Origin: Macrostomum hystrix
Lineage: Eukaryota > Platyhelminthes > Macrostomidae
Assembly (NCBI GenBank): GCA_950097015.1
Contig: CATNEN010000002.1
Span: 5,177,001-5,241,000, forward strand
DNA: 64,000 nucleotides
Direction: 5' to 3'
Both the position numbers and the translations under genes were made by a program. The first letter of the stretch is position 1. Every line of letters begins with the position of its first letter. Under the pieces are notes generated by a model. The model was not told the origin of the DNA. It was given only the letters and a program-made list of their open reading frames with translations, and searched no databases. Shown in pieces: positions 50,591 to 61,000 of this stretch.

Positions 50591-51225
50591 TTGAAAGTGA
50601 GACTAAGACTACGACTAATACTAAGACTGAGTCTGCGACTAAGACTAATACTGAGACTAAGACTAAGACTAATACTAAGACTAACACTAAGACTAAACAT
50701 GTACAGCATGTCCTCTAGGAGTATTAGGAGACTGACAAACAAGAGCTTGTTGGCCATGTTTAGGGAAGAAGCTGAGAGGCCCAGCAGTGTCCCCTCAGCC
50801 AGTGGGCAGTCGGCAGTGGAGGCCAGTGGAGGGCAGTCGGCAGTGGAGGCCAGTGGAGGGCAGTCGGCAAGTCAAGGCGATGTGGTAATGGGGACAGAAG
50901 AAGATTTTAGTATAGGGTACAATTCGACGACTTTGAGCAGAAAAGTCAAAGCGATGACGACATGGACAGCGAAAATGATGAAGACAATCGGCCATTGGAG
51001 GTAAGGCTACAGGCACTCCTTGTTTTGTTCTTTTCCACGTATAACATCTCCCGTGACGCCATGGCTTTCCTATTAGCGGGTTTACGCGAAATTGGTTTGC
51101 CTGCACTGTCACAAAATCGTACAAAACGTTTGAAAGCCTGGTCAGAGAAGACTGTCCTACTGGTGACTTGGTGGCCATGGGAGACGGGCACTTTCGTTAT
51201 GTTTCTATTCTGGGGAATCTGCAGC
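50591..51225 (+). pseudogene. Possible transposase fragment
   Basis: A frame of about 137 codons (50591-51004) starts with an R/L-rich low-complexity stretch from an ACTAAGACT repeat, then a Ser/Ala/Gly repeat from a 27-bp tandem repeat (about 50806-50870). A second frame (50930-51190) has an acidic segment (DMDSENDEDNRPLEVRLQ) followed by LLVLFFSTYNISRDAMAFLLAGLREIGLP, which resembles the N-terminal part of some CACTA or similar transposases. The sequence ends abruptly at about 51226 in a GGGGCGTAGCCAGGATT stretch. The identification is weak and no intact domain is present. Confidence 0.35.
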
Positions 51226-51672
51226 AGGGGCGTAGCCAGGATTTCTTATTGGGGGGGTGGGCCGCTTCCCCATAGAGTCTATTCCAGTACGCGTACTGTC
51301 AGCGAATTCACGGCTATAAAAGCCGAACCAAACCAAGTTGTTCGGTTCGGTTCAACAAATTCTTGCTGATCACTATAGAATTTTGTGCACGCATTATGTG
51401 CGACATTGCAGTGGTGCCTTCCCTCAATATTCACACTATTGTTTATACCAATGCCGCACAATGATACACTTTTTAGCTCCTGTACAAGTACCTGCGTATG
51501 AACCAAACAACGCAGATAACGCAAATTGTCACCCACATAATCGGCTTCGCGCACAAACACATCGCCACAAAGGCCTTGTAGTCAGTGCAAGCGTTAAGCC
51601 GCTGCTACAAAATACAAGCTTCACTAGTCGCATTAGAACAGTCGACTAAACTGATCAACTCAAAGAGGTGAG

Positions 51673-52171
51673 ATGTTGAAGCCAATTTTACCAGCTACAT
51701 GGATTATCATTGGTTTGATGGTAGCGAGTATCTTGGCTTCAAGTTGATCAAGAGTAGCAGGCTCGAACGCACTTTTTTCCATATCGATTTCAGTACATTC
51801 GATCAGGAGCTTGCTCCGCGCCGATAGTTGGAACTCTTAATGTAAAGTATGTTGAGTACAGAAGGCAAAAACCAACAATCTGCAATGTACACTCGTTCAA
51901 CAATCTCTGCGAGCCATTATTTATCATTTCAGCCTCCACGCCTGCCAAGATTCTCGAAAACTTCAAAGCAACTCAGTTGTTTCACGCGCCCCAGAACAAG
52001 CGGCTGGCTATGTTCCGCTTCAATATTCTGGATCTGAGCCCCAGTGACAGTGTCCAGGTGAACATAAAAGTCTATGATGTACGATGTACGAACACTAAGT
52101 CTGTTGATTTTCAAGTCGAAGCTCGAGAATGTTCTGCTATAAAGAAGTCATTGGCTTTACTTGCTGCATGA
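51673..52171 (+). CDS. Short secreted MNNL-only relative (copy E)
   Basis: Two exons fit: 51673-51720 (signal peptide as in gene A) and 51794-52171 (126 codons with stop), about 141 residues, open throughout. The second exon has the N-terminal module of genes A/B (NVKYVEYRRQKPTIC, ILENFKATQLFHAPQNKR, FNILDLSPSDSVQVNIKV), then changes at about 52085 to the C-terminal tail VDFQVEARECSAIKKS seen in copies C and D. No DSL, stalk or membrane span. The donor reads GTAGCG instead of GTAAGC, a one-base loss that may weaken splicing. If made, the product is secreted and could in principle compete with the full ligands. It may instead be a pseudogene. Confidence 0.5.
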
Positions 52172-52295
52172 TAAATTTTTATTTGCTTTTCAAGGTAACA
52201 TATTTCAAATGATTTATGTTTCCGCTTCGTAAATTCAAGTTTCTAACTCTGGGACTGCGTAGTCGACTGCGCGGTTGAATCCTAGTTTGCAGGAT

Positions 52296-52664
52296 AATAA
52301 TAATAATAATAATAATTGCAGGAGGGCTGCGGGCAATGACACATAGTTTGGTGACACTAGACCCGCAGCCAGCGAGGAGGCAATTCTGCCCATTTCGCTG
52401 ACTCCTGAGCACACACGCACACAGATACCGTACGCAGGCATACGCTCACACAGGTGTGTACATCTGCCCTGACTTTCTCATCGTCAGGCAGTGTACACTC
52501 GAACTGTGCCTTGGAGGTTGGCCCTCAAGGGCGTAAATTGCACGACAAGCCCCCAAGCCTTCTCTCCGCGGCTGCGCCCCAAATAAATGTGGCCTCGCCG
52601 TGGAATCGAACTTGGACTGTGGTGCGAGTGGCAAACGCGTTAACCGCTCTGCCACCGACCCCCT
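52296..52664 (-). mobile_element. tRNA-derived SINE, family 2 (copy 1)
   Basis: The minus-strand head has GGCAGAGCGGTTAACGCG (A-box region) and AGTTCGATTCC (B box) at about 52595-52660 and a TAA tail at 52296-52316. Target copies TAGTTTGC[AG]GGAT flank it at 52283-52295 and 52665-52677, and copy C at about 14013-14025 has the uninterrupted site. Confidence 0.88.
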
Positions 52665-52679
52665 TAGTTTGCGGGATGG

Positions 52680-52974
52680 CGGGATAGACAAGTCTATTCG
52701 ATTGTATCGAAGCTGACTTCAAAGCGTTTGTGTTCGCAGCTCGCAGTTTTGACTTAAGCTTTAATTGTTTTAATTATAAATTAGAAAGTTGAAATTATTT
52801 ATAATTATAAATTAAGGATTGACTTGTGTCAAATAATAATATTTTAAAAAAGTATTCTTAATATGTTCACGTTTTTAATTTAATTTTAATTTTAAATTTT
52901 AAATTTTAATTTTATGTTCACTTTTATTTACATAAAGTGATTAAGTTCTGAAATAAGTCCTTTATTATTATTAC

Positions 52975-53007
<33 letters not shown>

Positions 53008-54437
53008 TATTATTATTAGTATTATTATTATTGTTATTATTATTATTGTTGTTGTTGTTGTTGTTGAAGTGCGCATGCTGATTGGGTGCTCTTTTTTATT
53101 TTATGTTGGCAACAAGGCTCCTGAAAGGAGAATAGCTATTGTGTTTTTGCGCGTTACTATCAAAAATATTAGAAAAGAAAAACTTAAACTATAGTCAAGC
53201 ATTCTATAACTATGGGCCTCATGGCAGTGGCTTTTTTATCTAGCTTTAAGTATGCATTCTATGAAGTCTACAATGCTTTCTGTTAATTATGTGCTTTCCT
53301 GAGTCATTAAATACACAATTTTGTCATTAAATACTCTAAGGCTTTCACAAAGACACGTTATAACATATTCACGCATCAAGGGGCAATATAAAAATGTACA
53401 TTATATTAGAATGAAAGATAATTTAGCAGTAACAATAGCAATAGCAATAGATAGCAATAGATAATAGCAATAGCAGTAACAGTAAGAATTACAACTGCCG
53501 AGAGTCCAGACTCAAGCAGAGGCTCAGGCGTCTGGGTGCCATGGTGATTGGGGATTCTTGCGCCAAATGCTTGCCTAATAGATCTAAAGCCTCTTTTAAA
53601 ATTATATTATGCGGTAAACTGCATGCAGTTGCTAGGGATTCCATTAATCTCGACTTTTAAGTGTAACTTTGGAACATCATAATGCATTAGGGCCATATAT
53701 TTTACTAATAGATTTACTTGTCAAGGGCCTTAAGGGTCACCTACGATACGCGTTACTCAAAGTTGCTCTATTGAGCATCATTGAACTGTACTCCCCGAAT
53801 GACCATTGATTGACCAAACTGTAGCCACTAAATCGTCGGAAAATGAATTGGATTGGTGCTTATAGCTATGTTCTGTGAGTTTTTCGACACTTCGTATATC
53901 ATGGTTGAAATACTGGTCTAACAAACCAACAAACCTTACAGATTTAGTATTGTGCGATAATCAGGAATTCTATAAAGTGTAGAATTCCGTTTAAGAATAA
54001 ATGCGATTTGACGCAAATAAATATACACGAAAAAAATCGATTATACATTGCGTCAACAAAAAGAAAAATAAATGTAGCTGACTTTCTGGCCTGAACTTTG
54101 TTTAACTGCCTATTTATTTATAAATCACGACGCGAATAAATATTTCAAAATAGTTTTATACCATACATGCCGTGTTTAACTACCGAACTTTCAAGCTACA
54201 AAGAAACTTGCTGAAACATTCACATAACGTGCGTTGCTGCACTGCTTCATCGCATGGCGCACGCTAGACTGCGTCGACATTGCTTCTCTACATTATTTCA
54301 CATGGTAACAATCAAATCAAATTTCACCATTTGATAGCCACTGATCTTTCTTTTCACTTTCTAAGAAAATAGTTCAATATCTCCAATGCAAAAATAGACA
54401 TAAGTACTTCTAACATAAAAGGCCAAATCCGTTGCAG
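52680..54437. other. AT-rich spacer with TTA microsatellite
   Basis: Part of the duplicated region (similar to 14590-14870) up to about 53420. (TTA)n fills about 52962-53066 and a TAGCAA/CAATAG run about 53427-53480. A possible first exon of the following gene is ATG 53843 with a donor after 53874, but this is a guess. Confidence 0.6.
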
Positions 54438-56657
54438 CTGGTCTGTCTCAGCTCAGCCTCATCAGTCTCTGGAGCAGTCTCTGAAACATACTCTGGAGCA
54501 GTCTATGTGAATTTCGATTCGTACAGCCAGCGGGATCCTGGCGTATGCGACTCGGGTTGGTTTGTAACAGACCACTGCGATCCCTACTTCACAATTTCTG
54601 TGTCGATACGGTCGAAGAGTCTCGGATCATTCACGTCAACTGAATACGACAATGCGAATAAAGTGATCCATTTCGGAAATAAAATAGGCCAGCTCTCCAA
54701 CCCACTCGCTTTTCCATTCACCAACTCAGCACTGAGTCCGACTGACAGTCTCCAAGTGTCCGTTACAGTCACAGATAAAAACCCTGGCGGTGACAGCCTA
54801 ATGTGTGTACTGTCGAAGTCTCTCAGCGTTCAGCCCATGACTCTGTTTCCAAACAACACAGTGAGCAGAAGCTGGACTCCGCAGAGCTTTGAAATGAGCA
54901 GTTCGGACCACACTCTGAGATTTGAAGTTTGGATCACCTGCCAACCAAACTATTACCAGGCGGGCTGCTCCGTGCACTGCGATCCGAGTCGATTCGCATG
55001 CAGCCGAGACGGCTCGAGAGTGTGCCCTGAGGGGTTCAGGCCTCTTGGTGACACGTGCATTTCCACAGACAAGTGCATGGAGCGAGGCCCTGACTTCTGC
55101 CAGAATGGTGGAAAGTGCGAAGTGAACCTGCAGTCACAGCCGGTCTGCCAGTGTCCCATGAACTTCACCGGATCTCGTTGCGAGCTGCACACTCATCCGT
55201 GCCATCGCAATGCCACGTTGTGCATCCATGGAGCCTGCCACAAATCCGACAGTAACGGAACTTCTGAGTGCGTGTGCGAGAAGGGATTCTTGGGATATCA
55301 TTGCGATGAGGATGTGGACGAGTGTCGATTGGTCAATGGGCTCTGCGGGCACGATGGTGAATGCGTGAACTCCGTTGGCAGCTTCAGGTGCGTCTGTAAA
55401 GACGGCATTACAGGTGCTCTTTGCCAGTTTCAACTGCACACACCTCATAGCATAGTGAGTCCTGGTGGTGTGGCCACGCCGCGTTCAGAGCCGCCTTCAT
55501 CTCTGACGGAGAGAGTGAGTGTTTTTTGGTTGACCGTGTTGGTTCAAGGCATTAGTTGCATTTTGCCATGTGAAATTAGATAAATGACTTCTATTTGCAG
55601 CTCACTTTGCCGATATTAATGCTGGCAGTCCTAATGATAGTCGTGTGCGCTCTGACTGGCATTGTGGCTGGTATCATGATTTATAATCGGAAACGGTCTT
55701 CCGGAATCGCGTTTTACCAACCGAATTCGTGAGTTGTTTTTAAGCATTTAAAAATGGAAAAATTTGCCTACATGGATTGGCGATAGCGTTTTTAAATAGA
55801 CTCATGGGTTTCTCCTTTTCATAAACTTCAATAAATGTGTTTCAATAAAACGTGACAGCAGAAGCGCAGCCAGCGAGGAGCCAATCTTGCCCATTCTGCT
55901 GAATCCTGAGGACACACGCACACTGATGCTGTACGCAGGCACACTGCCTTGGACGTAAGGCCCACAAGCGCGCAAATTGCACGATGAGCCCTAAGCCCCT
56001 TCTCTCAAAAGGCTGCGCCCTAAATTAATATGGCCCCGTTGCGGAATCGAGCTCTGGGACCTTGTTACGAGAGAAGCTAACGCGTTATATAGACTGCTCT
56101 GCCACAACAATAGTCTAGAGCAGGGGTCGGCAAACTTTTTAGCGAGCGGGCCAAAGAGAGAACCTATAGGACGACAGCGGGCCGTATTAACTGTAGGAAT
56201 ATGAGAAAGGGGAGAGATGAGACACAGGATAGATGAGAAATGGGAGAGATGAGAAATGGGAGAGATGAGACTCCGGATAGACGAGACAGGGGAGGATTGA
56301 GCCAGAGATGAGAATAGATAAGACTGGAGAGACGGGAGACACGGCAGAGATGAGACAGGGGAGAGATAATTAGACACAGGACAGATAAGACACTATAGAG
56401 AGATGAGACAGGATACTATAGGTGGTGTAAGGGGCAACGGGCCAGATTTAGGGGCTTCGAGGGCCGCATCTGGCCCGCGGGCCGGAGTTTGCCGACCCCT
56501 GGTCTAGAGGTATCCTACGTCCGATTCCAGGTCACTGCACACCGTGACACTACAGGAGACTCTACCGAATGAAGATTGCGTTGAAAGCACATACTACGAA
56601 GAAGTGGATGACGGTCCCGTTGCGGCAGCTGAGCAGAACTCATCATTGGTTGCTTAA
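54438..56657 (+). CDS. Delta/Jagged-like DSL-EGF membrane protein
   Basis: Exons 54438-55514, 55601-55728 and 56531-56657 join in frame (phase 0 then phase 2) and end at TAA 56655-56657, about 443 residues without the first exon. Order: end of a signal peptide, N-terminal module (GAVYVNFDSYSQRDPGVC to SPTDSLQVS), DSL (CQPNYYQAGCSVHCDPSRFAC to C, about residues 160-208), three EGF repeats (CQNGGKC...CQCPMNFTGSRC; CIHGAC...CVCEKGFLGYHC; a calcium-binding type DVDEC...CVNSVGSFRCVC), membrane span LTLPILMLAVLMIVVCALT, and a tail with KRSSG and a Tyr/Glu-rich end. This is the canonical Notch-ligand layout with few EGF repeats. Exon 3 uses a GTGAGT donor in the same phase as genes A and B; a TGA at 55730 is reached only if the intron is retained. 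A first exon lies upstream and is unproven. Confidence 0.85.
55858..56108 (-). mobile_element. tRNA-derived SINE, family 2 (copy 2, worn)
   Basis: Same order as copy 1 on the minus strand, including the head (GGCAGAGCAG at about 56093-56102 and a degenerate B box near 56045) but without the TAA tail. It lies in the third intron of the DSL-EGF gene. Confidence 0.75.
56121..56501 (+). mobile_element. Non-autonomous hAT element (MITE)
   Basis: 381 bp with terminal inverted repeats beginning CAGGGGTCGGCAAACT and ending in the reverse form GTTTGCCGACCCCTG. The 8-bp duplication GTCTAGAG (56113-56120 and 56502-56509) is the hAT signature. The inside is a GAGATGAGACA-type simple repeat with no coding potential. 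It is inside the third intron of the DSL-EGF gene. Confidence 0.95.
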
Positions 56658-58049
56658 AGTATTGCAGGTAATTTTTCGAGCGCCGCCTACCACGGAGCTC
56701 AACCGGAGCTGGCGCAGCTGACGCTGAAGTCGCGCAGCTTTTCTAAGAAAAGCAGTCAGGCTGAACAGCAAATTCCGTCGAACAGCAAACACTTGAACAG
56801 ACCCTCATAGACGTCAATTTCTCGACGTGAATCAGATCAAATGAACTCGGATACGGTGTCAGAGCTGCATGACTTGAGGTCAGGGAGAAAAGAAATTACA
56901 AACTAGATTGTATAATTGGTAACTTAATTTTTCTTTTATCATGCGTTGTTTCGTAAAAGGTAGGTAGATCATATTTACAGGTTCACATCTAAAGCCCATC
57001 AGTTTTCCATTAAACTGTGATTAGAGCATGTTAAAATGCATGATATTTTCTTTAAACCATATTTTAGATTGTTATCCGCAATTTGTGAAATGTGGCCCCT
57101 TAACTAACTCCCCCACCCCCATTTGAATAGCGATGTGGCACACAGCTCTTGGCTGGTGTGGCTTCAGCTAAATCTGTTTATTCCATTTCCGTTCTGTGCT
57201 GGGCCTATATAGCTCTGAAATGAGCTCTGAAATGAGCTGTTTCAGAGCTATATTTCTACTGGCTTCATGAATATTGTTTGTGCAGCATATTTGTCGCGTC
57301 TGAATGATCAACTGAAGATATGAAAATTTAGCTAGCTTTTATATTTCTCACAACTGTCGTTTACACTACATATGATTCTAATTGTGTTAGTTTAATTGAC
57401 GAACGCCGAAATCAAAATCTACAAGCATTGTAACTTTTCTATTTATCTACTTAATGCTGCCTTGCCACACTCATTATACATGTACGCAAAATTAGCATGT
57501 GAATACAAAATTACAATATTGAGCGACATAATGCAGTGTTGACTCAGTCCATATGCCAATTATATCTAACTGCCGCAATTTATGAATATTAATCTTTGTG
57601 CATATTTGTTAAGATCTGAATCCAAAAATATTCTGTCTTTGCTTCCTTACAAAAACTGCATAACCTCAGGATGAGATTTTCTTGTGAAAGTGCAAGCAGA
57701 CTTGAAGGCTTTAGAGAACAATAGTAAACTGCTTTCTGTTCGTAGCAGCAGACGTTATTTAGCATTTTCGACTCCATTCGATATTAGCAAAACCTTTAAT
57801 AGCTTTATAACTTTCATATACGCTTGAAAAATAGGCTAATTTAGTTTTTTAGTTAACAGCTTGTTGCTTGCGAAATGGTTTCGAAGCCTCGATTGAACGG
57901 AAAAAGAAGTTGGTTAATCCTGAAAGCAGCAATTAAACAGCACAGATTAATCTCACATAGAAATTATCAGACGAAAAGTTTTAAATAAGCATGAAGGCGT
58001 ACAGAAGGTCGCGCGTACGGAAGCGATCACAAGAAACAATCGTGGTAGT
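56658..58049. other. Intergenic, convergent gene ends
   Basis: DNA between the 3' ends of the convergent DSL-EGF and cadherin genes. The last 290 bases (57760-58049) are the cadherin 3' flank that was also copied to 8531-8830 and 20155-20339. Nothing else recognised. Confidence 0.6.
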
Positions 58050-61000
58050 CTACTGGTACTGAAGTGCGACGCACATGTTCTCGTACTTATTGTACAGGGC
58101 CATCATGAAGCCAACAAGGCCCAATGCGAACGGTATGATGATAGCGGACATTGTGGTGAACAGCCACCAGTAGCCCTCGATGCCAAGATAGTTGTAGGTT
58201 TTGTACAAGCCGTAGGAATTGCAGTAGCCTAGACTCTTGACGCTGAACTGCGAGTAGACATTGTCAAGATTGTTAGCGACGCCCAGACCGAGGGTGGCTT
58301 GAGCATCTCGCAGGGTGAGTATCTGGGCCTCGGAGCCCGCCACAGCGAAGCACACGTCGGCAGCGTTCTGCTCGGCGCCGGCGGATGTGGTGGCGTGCAA
58401 CGACACGCGTTGGAAGGTGAGGGTCAGGCCAGTGGAGCGCACCTGATATTGTTCATGTGGGACATTCAAGAATTCAAACAAGGAAAAAGGTTATCGACTA
58501 TTGTAAGATAATAGAATTAATTTACATAAATAAATGTTATAATCAACATACTGCCCCACAATGGACATCTTCAGGGCTAACTTTATAATTTTTAAAAACC
58601 TAAGTTAGTAAAACAATTCAATCAAAAAGTTGTAATATAGGAGTCTGTTAACAGAATTCGAGAAACATAAGTTTGGGTGAAAAGGCGTGGTAGATATCAA
58701 AACGGTGCTGTCAGGCTATTTGAGCAAGCTAGAACAGTTGAAGCTGACGGCTTGCACTCCCATGGTGAGCTGATTGTTAAGACTAGGTTGTTGTGATTTA
58801 ATGTAAATTGCCTCAAATGGGCTAAGTTTGTTGTCATTCCTACAGAATTGTATAGTTCTGACCATTTCGTGTGCTTCAGCGTCGCAGCAGCTTTTGCAGG
58901 TGAGCAGCATATGCTCATTGATGGCAGAGTTCTCTAGCCAGTGCTCTCTAATCCTCGTTTATAAAGGTGTCGTTTTGTCTTTCCTATATAGGAAATTTTC
59001 TGGTTAATTTTAATCTGGTTAATTAAACTTGTTTACAACACCTGCAGCGAGAGTTGGAGGCACACTGGATTTCACAGTGCTCACAAACTCAGCGATTTTA
59101 TCGGTAGCTAGATAGAAGGACACTCAGGTTGACACACTTTCAACTTATTCGGTTTGTGGGTTGAGCACATTACTTTTGAGCGTTGAGCAAAGCTCAAAAC
59201 CGTAGTTCATTCCTGAACCATTCGTTTAAACGACGCGGGGAAGAACGAGATGGTGGCAGGGCAGATTTGAAACAATTGCTGAGAAACAGACAGAACTATG
59301 AACTGGTGGAAAATGAGGTTGACAATATAACAATTTGGGTTTTCTATCGTTTCAATTCACTCTCTCGCTCGCTTGCCCTGTTAACCAAAGTTTATGTAAC
59401 TGACAGCTGCATTACAATAATAATAATTAATAATAACTATTATTGCAGGAGGGCTGTGGGCAATGGTACATCATTTAGTGACACTAGACCCGCAGCCAGC
59501 GAGAAGGCAATTCTGCCCATTTCGCCGACTCCTTAGCACACGCGCACACAGATACTGTACGCAGACACACTCACACAGGTGTGTACATCTGCCCTGAATT
59601 ACAAATCGTCAGACAGTGTACACTTTCACTGTGCCTTGGGGGTTGGAACCAAGGGCGTGAATTGCACGAAAAGTCCCAAGCCTTCGCTCCGTCCGGCGAC
59701 TGCGCCCCAAATAAATGTGGCCTCGCTGCGGATTCGAGCCCAGGGACATTGGTGCGAGAGGGAAACGCGTTAACCGTTCTTCGAACGACTTCCTAGGCCA
59801 ACTATGAAGCTTAAATTTGTTTTGGTCGTGGTGAAAACCGAATTGGACTAACCATCGCGGTAACATTGTCGATCAATTGCCTGGCAATGGTCAGTGCCTG
59901 GGCCGGGCTCATGGCAACCACGTAGCGCAGCCGATTCTCCTCTCCAAGGATGTTCACGCGAACGCTCACGCTGGCATTTCGGGACTGCCTGTCAGTGACC
60001 AGCACATCGAGGGTGAATGTGCCGCCAATGTAGGAGGCGTAGTTGAGGAAGCCGCTGCGAAGGATGCCAGTGTCGGCCTCGAGGCGAAAAGCGCCATCGG
60101 CGGGCGAGTTGACTTTTGTCCGGTCGGCTGATGTGTACAAACTTGATCTTATTGAGAAGACGTGGTTCCAGTTGATTGGCAGGTCTGGGTCCGTCGCGGC
60201 TACTGTTGTTACCTGTTGAATGTGTTTTTAATCAATTTGCGTAGTTAAGCCAAGTAAATTCTTAGATCATTAGTTTCCATGCACTAAGTTAATTCGTTAT
60301 ATGGTTCTACGTTCTGTGCAGTCGAACGTACTAATAATTTTTACACAAGCCTCAATTGGGCCAGATGAGCAACTGGCAGCACAGCCGCAGCCCGGCGAGG
60401 CTGCGTACGGCTGTTCAGTCCATGGACTGAGGGGAATGCAACATCCACCTTCAATCACTCCGTTGTATGAAAGATGAAAAGTCTCCACAAAGAAGGGCAG
60501 AGAGTCCAACATAAGAGATTAGAAATCGAAGAATGTGAATCGAGCTCACTGAGAGAAGGCTGTTAAGGCCAAACAATTGCTCCTTGTCTTCTTCTGCTGA
60601 AGACAGCGAGAAGCATTTTGAAAATGAGCAAAAAGTGCTTCAGTTGGTTCGGCAGTTACTTAATAGGAAGTTTAGGGTCGCTGCTGCGAGGCTACATAGA
60701 TTCGAGACAGATTTTGATGGGTTCAACGCAAATGCACGGTGAGAAAGAACGCTGCCTGAGAACTATGTCTGTGTCCGTGTGTGTGCTCAGGGGGGGCAGA
60801 ATTGCCTCCTGATTAGTTTGATGGGCTGCGCAAAATGAAAAGGCTGAATGAAAATCTTACCTGAGAGTTGTAAATTGCATCCGATGATAAGTAGGCCACC
60901 TGGACAGGCGACACCACTGTCGGCCCATTGTCGTTCTCGTCCTGGATACTGACCAGCACCATCAGCTGCGACTGGTTGGCTGGCAATACGCTACCAGGTG

